DNA of 64,000 nt. Source: Lateolabrax maculatus. Lineage: Eukaryota; Chordata; Actinopteri; Acropomatiformes; Lateolabracidae. Under the pieces are notes generated by a model. That model did not search any database and had not been told where the DNA came from. It saw only the letters and a list, made by a program, of their open reading frames with translations. Made by a program: the position numbers and the translations under genes. Below are positions 1-11,960 of the stretch, one piece after another (positions within the stretch are counted from its first letter, which is position 1; each line of letters opens with the position of its first letter). The DNA lies in the NCBI GenBank assembly GCA_031216445.1, contig CM062214.1, forward strand, positions 5,355,501 to 5,419,500, written 5' to 3'.

Positions 1-944
1 AACTAGCCAAATCTGACAAAGAAGAAAGTCTGGCTTTTTAATGGTTGATTCTCCCACAAAGCACCAGTGTTAACTTTATCACAACGTGGCAGCTCCAGCA
101 GGTCCTGAAGTTCTCATCTGCAGCTGGCATTGACCTCTTGACCCCCTTATGAACCAGGGCAGGAGAAAAGACTGTTTTCCTGGTGAGGATCAATAAAGTA
201 TCACATTATTATATTATGTGGCCTTAGATAAAAGGCTCGGCCATACAGCCCAATAATGTTTTGCTGGCACTCCACTTAGGTAATGTTACAAAGTAGAGCA
301 AGATTGCTTCATCAGTCATAAGTGCATCGATGCTGTATGTTTATGCGCTGACATGTCTCCTTTTCCCCGACATTTCTTAGAGGCCTTTTCTCCAGTCTTG
401 GGGATAAATATCTCTGCAGAAGCCATACGACAAAATCACTTTGCCACCCTGAGAAGAGACAGAGAGAGCAAGAGAAACAGACGACGGGGGGAAGGAGGTA
501 TTATCACATGAGACTCAAACAGTACATCCCATTATGTGCCCGGGTGTGTATGTGCCCTCCCTACTACTAGTGTGCAGGACTCTCACAGTGAGAGCTGGCT
601 GCGATGATAAGGGCAGCAAAGGAGAAAAAAAAAAACCTTGTTACTATACATGAAAAATGTATATGAACGACACTCTAATACGATGTATTATCAAAATGAC
701 CATGAGACACAGAGTGCCTGTGAAAGTGCAGTTTTACACATGATGAGTTTATGCTTGCTGCAGGTTAGAGTACTGTACTGGCTTCATCTCCATGTGTACA
801 TTAATCTAACATTATCTCATCATTCTGAACAGAGGCAACATGCTGACGTGTTAATTAGCAGTAAACACATAGTACAGCCGAGGCTGGCGGGAACGTCATT
901 AGTTTTGCAGGAATTTGGTCATAAGCCAAAATACTGGACGGATT

Positions 945-1030
945 CAAATTTAGACCTGATGATGGCGCTAAATGAAAAGTTAAGGGATCACCAAAGTGAT
1001 TACAACCCACCCTGTAATAAACGGTGGTAG
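945..1030 (-). repeat. Fragment of dispersed repeat family R3
   Basis: Words such as 'gacctgatgatggcgctaaa' and 'ggatcaccaaagt' match, in reverse orientation, a very common teleost dispersed repeat whose larger copies lie at 60385-60535 and 63440-63735 in this window. Only about 85 bp can be supported here. Family assignment is from memory of teleost repeats. Confidence 0.4.
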
Positions 1031-2419
1031 ACCAACCGCGAGACCAACATTGGCATCCCTGGAGCAACGTCGCTGGAGTAGGTAAAAACCTAGGTAGTGG
1101 GGTTTACATATTATCTGGATTTCTGTCCACTCCAGCTGGCATGTTTAGGCTTCTCAAAACCAGGATAAGGGATTACCCAGGTTCTGGAAAACCATGATAT
1201 CGCACAATCTTACACATGCAAACATTCTCTATAACCAAGATGCCAAATACCCAGTAACAGGGATAACACACATGAGACATGACAGTGATATCAATATATG
1301 TAAGCATGTTTCCCAAAATGTTGAGCTGTTCCTTTAAATCCTCTTCAGCTTGATTTCTGGGACACATGTCCTGCACTTGTAGTCCTTTGGGGCAGGACCA
1401 GTGCAGTCTGGTCCCTGTTTCAAACGTAGTCCCTGACCACTTATGATGCACATAATGACACAAAAGGTAAAACTGATTCAGATCAGCACTCCACAAGAGT
1501 GACAGTGCTTGTGACCGCTCTTGACTAGTTCATTCACTCGCTCTACCTCTCTGAGCAGCGTGATCAATGCCGATCATGGAAATTGAGCCCCGGAAGCTCA
1601 GCGCTGTAACTGCTATCTTTCATGTCTGCATGGCTCTCTCTCTATCCACATGTCAAATAAATGTCAAAAATTCAAAAGGAGGCTGGTCTGCTCCCCCTTT
1701 CTATAAAATGGAGCATTTAACAACACAAAAGAGAGGAGGCTCGGTGTACCTGAAGCCCTGTGTTCCTCTGGCACACTCCATCTGCGGCTTTTTGTATTTT
1801 TTTTTTTTTTACTGCAGTATACACTATTGAGGTTGCATTGTGAACATTATGTTCAAGTAAAAAAGTGGGACAGTGTGCCAGGCTGTCACATGGCCCCTCA
1901 GAAAGAAGCTGCGATTTAAACCTGAACCCTGCAGTGGAAATCAAATGAATGGGCTGATGTGAATATAACGTTCTCACAGCGATGTGCTTTATAGTCTTGT
2001 CCACGGCCTGTAAGCTCTGGATATACTGTTTAAATTGTACATAATTCTAAATTTGCATGTACAAAATGATTCCCTTACAACTGGTTATTGTGATTAAAGC
2101 TACCCGGTGGAGCGCAAAGATACGTAGCAAAGCACCAGAAAGGCAAGAAAACTCCACTTTTTGTTTTAACTCAATGTCCTAGTTCACTAACTTTTCTGGA
2201 GCTTTCGACTGCCTCAGTGGATGCACTGGTAAGTAGACCCTTTTTTATCAAACTACAGTTTCCAAGGTAAAAAGAGAAAAGGAACTTTCACGCTCAAAAT
2301 CTATGTTGCTTATTCATTAACTAATGTTCTCACTGTTAATTGATCTCTTCCTTTCACTCAAAAGGCCTTAGTGTTGGCAAAGCGTATTTGTTGTTACGAC
2401 CAACTTCTTAGCAATCAGA

Positions 2420-2830
2420 TGCCATTTACACATCCAGCAAACACGAGCAACATTACCAATTCACGTGGAGTTGTTTTTCTCCATGGCCACCTGGTGAAGT
2501 CCAATATTCACACTCCTTTTAACTCTGTTATGGTTCTGAGGGAAAAATTGGACCCTTTTAGCTGCTAAATACTCAGCAAGGTTCACTAGCTAGTTGGTAA
2601 CTTTGCCTGCCTGCCATTTGGCAGCTTACAATGGGTTTATCAGGGTTTTTTTTTAAATTTTTTTTATAGAAAACAGGTGCCTGGTAAAGCTGGAAACGAG
2701 GTTGGTGAGAGTGAACCAAAACAGTACAGTTCCTACATACAAATCCCAAAACAATGAGCTGAAAGGCAATAAAACGCTCCGTAGAGCTGAGAGCAAGTCA
2801 AAATGGGGGATTTTTGTCGGCTGCAGATGA
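2420..2830 (+). repeat. Dispersed repeat family R1, copy A
   Basis: This stretch shares ordered blocks with three other places in the window (18395-18780 reversed, 19740-19945, 26285-26600). Shared words include 'acacatccagca', 'aagtccaatatt', 'agctgctaaat', 'gaaccaaaacagta' and 'aaaacaatgagctgaaa'. The shared order over about 400 bp shows a dispersed repeat rather than chance. No open frame or obvious terminal repeat was found, so its class is unknown. Confidence 0.6.
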
Positions 2831-3149
2831 GAGCAAGCCCTGAGCTGCAGCCTTATAGGACTGCATGACCTGTGTGTGTCTGATGTGTACCTGGTATGCA
2901 AACTGAAGAGGACACAAGGAGGCAATCAGCAGGAACGGCTTGTCATTTCAAAAGTCTTCATTATACCACCACTATTGGGCCTGATTAGGCTGATTTTCCT
3001 TGTTGAGATAAGATGATGGATCACTGTGGTAAAACATGGCCTGATATTGTCACATTTTTATACCAGTGTTTCATCTACATTTACCACCCTGAAAACATAA
3101 AAGTCATATTGTTGGGGTGGGGGGGTTAGATGTCTCATTTAAATGCAGA

Positions 3150-3640
3150 AGATAGCTGCTATGGAAAGGCTCACACAGTGGCTTGATCAATCATGTCTTA
3201 GCTTGAACACTGGCAAGACAAAAGGTATGAGGCACAGCCTCCTAATGTTGACGTTCTCATCAAGGGGGAAAAGATGAGTATAGTCACTGAATTTAGATAT
3301 CTGCCGTAAATCTGGATCCAAATGTTAAAAATGGTAAAGGTAAAATAAAATGTAAAGAAACCATTAAATATGACTGCACAAACTAGAAACAGTCTTTCTG
3401 TGGATGCAGCCGCAGAAATGATGCACACTATGATCATTTCCCACATGTCTGATGTATTATATGTTGAAGGCAGGCCGGATGAACAGCCATTAAATCACTA
3501 GAGTCTTCAACACCAAAGCCAATTCAACAGCATCACTCTAGGAGGCAGGGAGAATATCGGCTGCTCATCGTTCTTTCAAACGTGTGTCCTTCCATAATTT
3601 CTTCTATAAGACAGCGTGTGCTGCGCTGCTGTGTGTGACT
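3150..3640 (+). mobile_element. Decayed LINE-type reverse transcriptase fragment
   Basis: Reading across frames gives broken peptides in the order expected near the C-terminal end of a teleost LINE reverse transcriptase. First 'QWLDQSCLSLNTGKTKGM', resembling the conserved 'QWL.QSCL.LN..KT' block; then 'GEKMSIVTEFRYL', resembling 'GE.L.VV.EFKYLG'; then 'SLSVDAAAEMMHTMI', resembling the 'AAK.FMHAMI' block. Stops and frameshifts lie between them, so it is non-functional. Motif order is seen in the sequence; the family match is from memory and the clade is not assigned. Confidence 0.6.
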
Positions 3641-6589
3641 TTGTATCTATACAAAGTATATAGTGTGTGAGTTTGTTCGGCGCTATTCTGTCTTTAATTG
3701 TGACCTGCGAAGGGATGGCAGGTGGAAATTTGCTTTAAAAATTGGCTCTGGTACAATACAACAAATGGTAACATTCATTTTTAACACTGTACATGGCCCT
3801 TTAAAAATAAAAAAAATAAAATGAAGATTGTAGAGACTTAATGTGCAGGTAAGGACAGGAAGACATGGCCTTTAACGTATGAAAACAGTCCACGTTCACT
3901 GAGTGCTTCGCTATATTGGATAGTCAGACAGTTTCAAGGCTGCGACTGATGAAATAACTAAGATGAAAAAAGCAATAAATAAATAAGCAAAAAGTTGCAT
4001 TGCTACTGAAAGTACACCCTCACCCTGTTCAAGTCTTGCTCAAACAAAACCTGTGTACATACACTTTGCTGAGGGATTAATTGAAAACAACACAAACAAA
4101 CTCTCCAGAATACAGTCACTAACACGTGGGAGGATGTAGGTGCGCTCCAGTCACAAAGCCCAAGGTTGCAAGAGTGCAAGAACGCATCACTGTAGCGCCG
4201 CTGAATGCTGTGCTTTCTCCTAAGCTCACCTTGCAACAGAATGAATTCCATCCCGTGAAAGTTTGGCTCATTGGTGTGCTTGTGTTTTACTTTAATTACT
4301 CATTCTCTTTCAATCTCAGATCCACTCAGCGTTGTTTCGCTGCAGTATTACCAACGCGGCCAAAGGCCAAAGTTCACTTCATATTGACTCAGTTTGACAC
4401 ACTTGTGCTTACAACACGTTCGCCCTCTTCTTCTCCTCGATACGCTCTCCATCAAAACCACGAGCAGCAAAAGGAGACAAGGGGTGGTGTCCTTACTGAG
4501 GTAACTTTTTAACAGGCTTGTGCATCCCACAGGACATGTCAGGGAACACATACAGCCATGTGCTGGTTCCAGATCTGCAACGCACATGCAAAGAGGATTA
4601 ACCCCCCCCAATCCCGCATGCGATCACATCCACTTTCCCGCTGCAGAATACCGATCTGAGGTCCCTCACCTGCTCCTGCTCTCCATCAACATGCTGGGTC
4701 CATGTATATTACATATTCTGGCAATAAGTGGCACCTGGTGTATGGGAGGGAGCTATGAGTTGGAACATAATGATATAAGGGACATATTTGATTGCTAGCA
4801 GTCGTCTTCTCGACTGCTTTTGTTGGCGCGTCGCTACGCCTGTTTGCCAGCTGACTGTCGATGGAAGACTGTGAAACCATGGGCCGAATGTCTATCACGT
4901 GGTGCGTGCTCATACACTCACACGTGTGTCCTCATCCAAAGCCAAACATTGACCCACTCTGAATTACTCCATTGGACTATTAGTGCCCAAAAACTCCACT
5001 AGGCTCCTTTCAAATGTGCTCATTCACACTATTTTGTGCTTTACTAAAGAGATTGTTTTTATTGGGGGGGCATAACAAATGACAAAAAATGTATTAAAGT
5101 GATCTTAATTCGTTGTTCTCTGCGTCCATGAAGTATGATCAAGGCTTTAGACAGCCGAATAAGACACACATTTATGGCTGTAGCCTTTACTTTAATGTGA
5201 CGGCTTTCAACCCAGACTTGTGCTGTCTTGGATGTGATACAGTAATGTCACTAGGTCCGACCTAGTCAGATTTCCATTGTGACTATGTGTAAAAGTGGCT
5301 GACGGGGCTTATTCAAACATGAGACCGACACGTGAAATTGCCGTAACACGTTGTTTCAGACCTGCGTGCGTGTAATGTGCACGTCTGGAAGGGTTTTTAA
5401 TACATTCAACCTTTTAGGGAATTGCTCTCAGTGAGCAGGCCCGGGAGGTTTGGTGTCTTGCTGCACTGTGTTCATTCAAAAAATGTCACCCTAAACTCAT
5501 ACGATTATTTGAATCCGGTCAAACCCACATGGAGACTCCACACCGGTATTGTTTAGGTTGCTCCCCACAGACCGCAAAATGGCTCTTGTTGACATTTTGC
5601 GTCCATCCCCTCTGTCATCTCAAGCACAGAAGAGACCAAAATATTAAATTATACACAGACTGCGATGGATGCACAGATTAGAAGGTTCCAGTTAGAGCAG
5701 CACTGCCCAAAGTAGAGACAAACTTGTCTATCCGCAAAATTATTTTTAGCCCCTCAAAGGGTTTCTAGGGAGTGACAGTCAGATCTATTTGGATTTTATG
5801 CCTGTACTATTCTAACAAGATCAGAGCTGCGATTTTTATCCTTTTATGACACACAAACCAACACCATGGGTACACAAATCTCAGCAAGCTGATGCTGGCT
5901 TGATACATTTCTAAATAATAAATGTCCAGCGGCATTTTTGCCCCTTAGAGTCGAGCGTTTGGCCCTCCATGCGGCAGATACAGGATCCCAGGCACAGACA
6001 GCATTAATAAAACATCAGGAAACCAGGTGAGGTCAGATTCGAGGTCAGACTGTTGACCTTAAGGTCACCGAGCTGAATGTTTTGTTCTGCGTTTACGCGG
6101 CTCGGAGTCTGAGAGGTGAGACACGCATGCCTCCACAGAGACGGACTGTTACAGCTCACGCGTGAGTCAGCTGTGTGGGTATGTTTGTACGAGCATTTTA
6201 CCCACACACACAAACAGAAACGCGGCCAGGTGGAATGCTAGACCGCCGGCTGGCCGGCCGGGCCTGGCTGTGGTGTCGGGTTGCAGTTGGTGTTCCAGGC
6301 TGTGACCCTGCCATATCTGTGTTTGTTTTATGTCACAGCCCCTCCCCTCTGGGGAGATGACAGTCCAGCAGTGCCTGAGGGGATGAAACCTGAGCTAGGC
6401 AGAGCTCAGTAGTAAACAACAACTCCTTTATGAGGCGGAGGCGGCTGCCTGCTGCATTCAGAGATCTGAGAGAGAGACAAAAGCCCCCTTAGCACATGCA
6501 GTCTGTCCCCGAAATGTTCAGGAACACGTCATGCACGTGTGAATGGGAGCAGGGTTCGACACTCGGGGGAATCTGCACCGCCGATTTTT

Positions 6590-6749
6590 GAGCATTTCAG
6601 GAACGTTTCCGCCACGCGCCTTTTCACACGTGCCATGGCAATGCCGGAATAGATGGGGAGGATCATCGCTGGACTTTGCCTCATCTATTCCGGCATTAAA
6701 AATGCCATGGCACGTGTGAAAATGCGCGTGGCGGAAATGTTGCTGAATG
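6590..6749. repeat. Long hairpin (palindromic MITE-like) R5
   Basis: Two arms of about 60 bp, left 6590-6655 and right 6682-6749, are reverse complements with few mismatches around a loop of about 26 bp. The arms contain 'cacacgtgccatggca' and 'atgccggaatagatg' and their complements, and a shared 'ttccgccacgcgc' block. Weaker mirrored words (gtgtgaa blocks) continue outside from about 6510 to 6820. This is typical of a foldback or palindromic MITE. An open frame at 6653-6907 is a by-product. Confidence 0.75.
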
Positions 6750-8239
6750 TAGCTGCATGTGTGAATCGTGCCTGTATCTCAGTAATTTACCGGGAACCAT
6801 GTGTGAAAGAAGCTGAAGACTTTGTGGTTAGGGAAGCCGCTGCTCAAAGTGTGGTCCCCAGCAGGCCTGGGGGTCCCCCAGGGCGGCCCGGGCGGGGCCA
6901 CATCTAAATAGGTTTAATTTCCCTGCTTGTTCATTCAAAGTTAGGACGGTCTGTATTTAGCTCGAGCAGCTAAATGTCAGATAACATTAAGGCAGTGATC
7001 TCCCTTTAACAAACATCTAGAGGAAGATTCAAAGTGCTGACAGCCGACAGTGCTCCTGCCCGCATTAGCCACATTAGCGCTCGTTTAAATGGGGATGCAT
7101 TGGCCTGCCCGTTTCGTGGGTTTTGTTGCTGCTTCTTGTCTAATTTTCAGTGGGATTGTGAATGAATAAAGTCCACAAATAGGTCACATATTTCCCCCCA
7201 AGAGCCACTGGCTAACGTTACCAGGAGACAGGCGGTTACTGAAAAGCAACATGCTGCTCAAGCACCAACAGCTGGACTTTGTTCTGACAGCTAAAGATGA
7301 CATTTACGTCTGTGTATATGCTGGGACACAATAAGCATGTGAAGCAGTTCAACTGTGTTTTGTAGAAGATGTTGAGGCAAATGTTATTATATTGTACTTT
7401 TTGGTTGTGTAATTTCAAAATTAAGATTAAACTTTTTTTATTGTTCATCTTTTTTTTAATCTTTAAGGAGCAGACTTTACATGTTAAAAACAAATCACTT
7501 GCTCTATTCACATGTACATTATAAATGTTCATAAATTTATATTCATACATTGACACTGACTGAAATACAAAAGTAAAGGGTATATATATATGTGTGTATG
7601 GTAAAATATTGTGCTTAAAGGGAGACCAACAACCACAGTAAACAGAAATGAGTCACTGGGCAGGTCAATGATAAATAGTAAAATATGGGCTAATATGACA
7701 GTCATCATGTATATCTAACATCATCAACACTGGTAACTACTGGTCACACCAGACCAGGCACAGCCATATTGAACTGAGCAAAGGTTCGTTTTATTGCTTT
7801 TGAATTCAACTTTTCATTTGGAAGAAGAAAAAAAAAAAAGTGTTTTTTTCTCATTAAAACGGCTTTATTAATATTTCAAATGTAACTTTTTTTAATTCTG
7901 GATTTTGTGGCCTGACTCAGTCTTGCATTGTGTCTGATGATGTGGCATAAGAAGTTTGGAAGTGGCCGGGCTCACGGAGGAGCTGTGTGTTGAGCAGGCC
8001 TGCTGTGAGTCGCTGTCAGCTGTCCTCGCAGAGCAGACCGTGTTTCCATCTCATTCTCCTCCTCCTCTCAATAGAGTTTGGGCGCTCCACTCTTTTCTTT
8101 TGTTGTTGAACGCAGCCCACACAGTCCGGCCCCTTCCCCCTCGCTCCCTTTTTTTTTTTTTTTTTTTTTCCTCTCTCTCCTCCTCCTCCTCTCTCCACCC
8201 ATCCTCCCATCTCTCACTCACTCCATTTCATCCATCCAG

Positions 8240-8494
8240 GGTGACGCCAGCCCCTCTCACCCCGCCCCGTTCAACTCAGTCCACTGCGTTCATTTCATTC
8301 CTGCTCCCATTCCGCGCATATTTCGCATCCTTGGAGAGACGCTGCGCATTTTACGCACTCAGCGCGCCCGATCCCTCCTTTAAACCCGAGCCGAGAGGAG
8401 ACTCTGGAGTTGGCGGAGCGCTTCCCGATGCCGCGGCGACTCCGATCCGCGGAAAAGTGTGGGAATTAATCCATAAAGAGGCGTATGAATCGAG
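8240..8494 (+). promoter_or_regulatory. tead1: Putative tead1 promoter and non-coding exon 1
   Basis: The sequence turns GC- and CpG-rich here after AT-rich flanks, and ends in 'gaatcgag|gtaagt' with a consensus donor at 8495-8496. The next good downstream acceptor with coding potential is at 23139-23140, so this is best read as an untranslated first exon of tead1. The exon start is unknown; the interval also covers the likely core promoter. Two M-CAT motifs (CATTCC) lie at 8296-8301 and 8308-8313. No TATA box is evident. Other upstream first exons cannot be excluded. Confidence 0.5.
8296..8313 (+). promoter_or_regulatory. Paired M-CAT (TEAD-binding) motifs
   Basis: CATTCCT at 8296-8302 and CATTCC at 8308-8313 sit in the same orientation, 12 bp start to start, within the putative tead1 promoter. 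CATTCC is the established M-CAT/TEAD consensus core. Two copies so close suggest possible autoregulation, but short motifs recur by chance. Confidence 0.4.
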
Positions 8495-9744
8495 GTAAGT
8501 TCCCAAGGAGGAGTCCCCCCCCACCCCCCCCCTCCCCTCTTCAGCCTGTAGCCTGCGCGTCTGAAAGCTCCCGGACGTTTGGCTTGTTTCTGAGACCCTG
8601 AAGTGGTCACTGGAGCTGATTTTACCACAGTTTGGTTGGGATCGACGCACTGAAAGCCCTCCTGCGTGTTATTATCCAGCGAGCTTGTTAACGCGTCGCC
8701 GTGTGAGCCTCAAAGCGAGGGATGTCGCTTTCACTACAGTTTGACCCCCCCCCCCCCCCCCCCTCCTTCATTTCTCCCGACACCATGAAAACAAACCTGC
8801 TTTTCTTGTCACCTGCTCCTCTCGTGTGTCGGTCAGCCCGTCAGAGCCGGGGCCCGCCGGCTGAGAGCGGGGATGGGAAGATTGTCGCCGCGGCGCCGGC
8901 AGGCAGCTTAACAAAGCTGGGAGTGAATGGAGGTGAGGGAGGGAGGGAGGGGAGGGGAGGGGGGGGGGGGACTTGTTGCATCGGCGGGGTTTTCTCTCTT
9001 CTCCCACACAGGCAGGCCGCGGGCACAGCAGCGGGCCGTGCGGCTGATAGCGCGCAGGGACGGACGCGATCACACAGGCTGTCTGTGCGTGTGCCCCCCC
9101 CCACCTTAAAGAAAAAAATGACAGATGTTAAGGATTGAAAACTCCTTTTCATGAGCCTGATGAGAGTGTTTCCACCCTCTCTGGGCTGACTCGCTGGTGT
9201 GAATGATCTGCTGTGAGGAGTGAGGGTCATCTGATGGTTTTTCTGAAAACCTGATTTAAATGAGTCATTTGGTTTTATTTCTAATGACTCGGGCCCGTTC
9301 AACCACCATTTCATGTTTTAAGTGTCTGTGGTGGGCTTTGTAAGAGACCTAATAGCTTCTTAAATCCCTTTCAGTATCACCAGTCCATTATATCCACATA
9401 TGGGCTCGTAGTTGTGTTGTGTATTTCCTTTTAAATATTGATCAAAGGACTGCTCTTGTGCTTTATAGCAAGAGATCTGTGGTAACGCAGGCCAAACCAC
9501 AATGTAATTATTGGAGAAGATTACAGCCTGTAGCATGAAACATAGTAGCTGCATTACTTGTGTAACAGTAATCCATCTGTCAGATGAGGGAGGGGTGCCC
9601 GGGGTAAATGGCTTCTTTTTTTTTTGATGGGATTGATGTTGCTGAATGAAATTGTCAAACGTTGATAAAGGTTTTGTTTTGTCAATAAGAGGATATAATT
9701 GCAGTCAGAGTTTATGGCTGAGGTAAAATATACATTTGTTAAAG

Positions 9745-10075
9745 CTTCATGTGATGATTATTTTCTCAATAAATCAACTAATTGTTTTTTCCATAAAAAG
9801 CCAGTAAATGGTGAAATCAGCCCGCTGGAACTGCTCGGAGACTGAAGCGATGTCCTTGATTTGTTCCGTCAACAGTCCAGAACTCAAACATGTAGTCACA
9901 TTTGTGATGATGTCAAACATGAGAACGAGAGAAATGAGAAATGCAGCAGATGCTGACATTTGAGAAGCTGTAACCAGAGAATTTTGTGGCATTTTTGCTT
10001 TAAAATCAACCAAAACAATGAATCGGTGACCGACGTAGCTGCTGATCAATTGTCTGTCAATCAGCTAACCGGTTT
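9745..10075 (+). repeat. Dispersed repeat family R2, copy 1
   Basis: Contains 'aacagtccagaactcaaac', 'gctgacatttgagaagctg' and 'ttttgctttaaaatcaacc' in an order shared with 32320-32560 and 58200-58440. This pattern, with terminal 'aatcgat..aat' style words, matches a widespread teleost dispersed repeat as I remember it. It carries no coding capacity. Confidence 0.6.
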
Positions 10076-10509
10076 CGACTCTGCCACAGTTACAAAATGA
10101 TCGGTGTGTGTGAGGGAGGGGACTTTAAACCGTCTTTAAAATATCAGGAAAAGCAAAACAGAAAAATTATATAAAATGATTTTATGTAATGTGTTATAAG
10201 TGTTATGTGGTATATGTGTTTATTATGCTTTCAGAGTAAGCTTTGGTCCATCTTTTGCTTTTGCAAACAGTGTAAAATATTGATAAATGTGATGTAGCGA
10301 TGCTCTACGCCAGCAACAGCATCTATGATGTTTTCATTACTCCTGAAGATGTGGATTTCAACAAATGAGGCAAATTAGTGTTTTATGCTTAAACCTCCTT
10401 GAAAAGGTGTTTGTTGGGAACAAATTGCACTTTTAATTATCTCTCTTTGGCTCCTTTAAAGTGTCTCTAAATGGGAATTCAGGCAGTGCTGAAAGTGTAA
10501 CAGAGGAAG

Positions 10510-10512
<3 letters not shown>

Positions 10513-10572
<60 letters not shown>
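10513..10572 (+). repeat. (GT)n microsatellite
   Basis: About 30 uninterrupted GT units. Together with nearby tracts at 10751-10832 (GT then GA) and 10935-10972 it forms a 460 bp simple-repeat-rich block that creates spurious cysteine/valine or histidine/threonine open frames. Confidence 0.95.
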
Positions 10573-10573
<1 letters not shown>

Positions 10574-10750
10574 ATTGTCTTTGCTGTGTCTAGGCCCGCG
10601 AGTGTACAAAGCTTTGTCAGTCAGCCTGGGCAAACAGCCTCCCGTCATCCCTCCACTTTCCTCCCCACTCACACCCCCCTCTGTGCCTCTCCCTCTCCAG
10701 TCCGTTGACATCTGTTTTGAGTGGTCGGTGCACCTGTAGAGACCGGGGAA

Positions 10751-10763
10751 GTGTGTGTGTTGT

Positions 10764-10795
<32 letters not shown>

Positions 10796-10801
10796 GCGAG
10801 A

Positions 10802-10832
<31 letters not shown>
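10751..10832 (+). repeat. (GT)n followed by (GA)n
   Basis: A GT tract runs to about 10796 and passes directly into a GA tract. Such compound repeats are common in teleost introns. Long frames through it on both strands are artefacts. Confidence 0.9.
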
Positions 10833-10834
<2 letters not shown>

Positions 10835-11772
10835 GGGAGGAGGAAGATGGAGGGTGGGAGGGAGGTGCAGAATGCAAATCCAGGCGTTTGTTCTGGCCCT
10901 AAGCAACGCAGACTGACTGACTAACGACCATTTGGTGTGTGTGTGTGTGTGTGCGCACATTTGTGTGTGTGTTTGCCTCTTGCTGTCCAGGCCAGGCAGG
11001 TCTATTGTTGGGGCAGCAACAGGCGTCGGTGGATGAGGACGCACCATATGGCCTCTGTGTGCTTTAGTCACATCCACTGTGTACGTGCACATGTGTGTGT
11101 GTGTGTGTTCATGCACTTCACCAGTGCTGTAACAATATGGTGGAGTCGTGAGTGGCCTTTCCTCCTTGTCGCCTCATCTGTCGTCTCATTTCCAGACAGG
11201 AGGGCAGAAATCCACAACACAGATTTTTTTCATGGAGTCGGGATTAAGAAGAGTAATCTGCCTGGCATGAAATGATGTCTTGTGAGCAGATGCAGTCCCA
11301 CTTTGTCCATTTTAGCAGTTTTGGCCCAGGGCTTTGCTTGGTGCTAATTGTCAGTTTGGATGAATCAACAGGTGATATGGCGAAGCCTGGAAATTACTGG
11401 CTGCGTCTTGGCTGTGAGGAAGTCTTGTTGTTGGAGTTATTAAGGCGTTAAGCCTTTTTCAAAAACAAAAACAAAACACAGTTTCATTTTAATTCAAATT
11501 AAAATCAAGTCTTGTTTTGATTTCCTGTTTTTTTTACACGTCCTGGATCTCGGAACAGCTCCTGCATTTTATTTAATTTTGCTCACAATTTTGGAGATTT
11601 TTCTTTTAAATGTTGTCCTTGGCAGAAAGTGACAGGAGTGTAGTGTGTAGCAGGATGACCTAGGATGTGTGCTGTGTTTTTAAAGGGGGAGTGAGGGGAA
11701 GTAAAGAGGAGCCTGAGTTGCATGTAATGAAATTTAGGGAAGCGGAGCCGGTTTTTTAGAGCAACAATGCTA

Positions 11773-11960
11773 AGTGTGTGTGTGTGTGTGTGTGTGTGTG
11801 GGGGGGGGGGGGTTGGGAGGGGGTTAGGGGGCAATAGGGGTAGGTGGGGAAAGGGGGGATATGTGGTGAGGATGGGGGGCTAGGCTTTGTTTAGGGGATG
11901 GGTGAACAATAGGCATCCTCCTGGGTGGGGTGGGGTAGAGGGTGTGCGAGGGGGGGTCTG
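11773..11960 (+). repeat. (GT)n plus G-rich, G-quadruplex-prone cluster
   Basis: A (GT)14 tract leads into a run of about 12 G, then many runs of four to seven G separated by short spacers up to about 11960. The pattern satisfies simple G-quadruplex rules many times over on the plus strand, which is also the RNA-like strand of the tead1 intron. Confidence 0.7.

Larger units (their letters stand above)
1..8239. other. Intergenic region upstream of tead1
   Basis: No convincing coding exon is visible on either strand. Open frames here are short, without family motifs, and unsupported by paired splice sites. The region holds a fragment of a dispersed repeat near 945-1030, a 400 bp repeat at about 2420-2830, a decayed LINE reverse transcriptase at about 3150-3640 and a long hairpin at 6590-6749. 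The rest looks like unique AT-rich vertebrate intergenic DNA. By human gene order PARVA would be expected further upstream, but nothing of it was recognised. Confidence 0.6.

Noticed and set aside
7956..8498. A 180-residue open frame across the tead1 promoter
   Set aside because: Low-complexity Ser/Pro/Phe from C/T tracts, no match to TEAD N-termini; the region fits a promoter and non-coding exon.
10433..11116. A 227-residue minus-strand open frame
   Set aside because: It is mostly His/Thr and Leu/Ser from AC and GA repeats, with no family motif and no splice or expression context.
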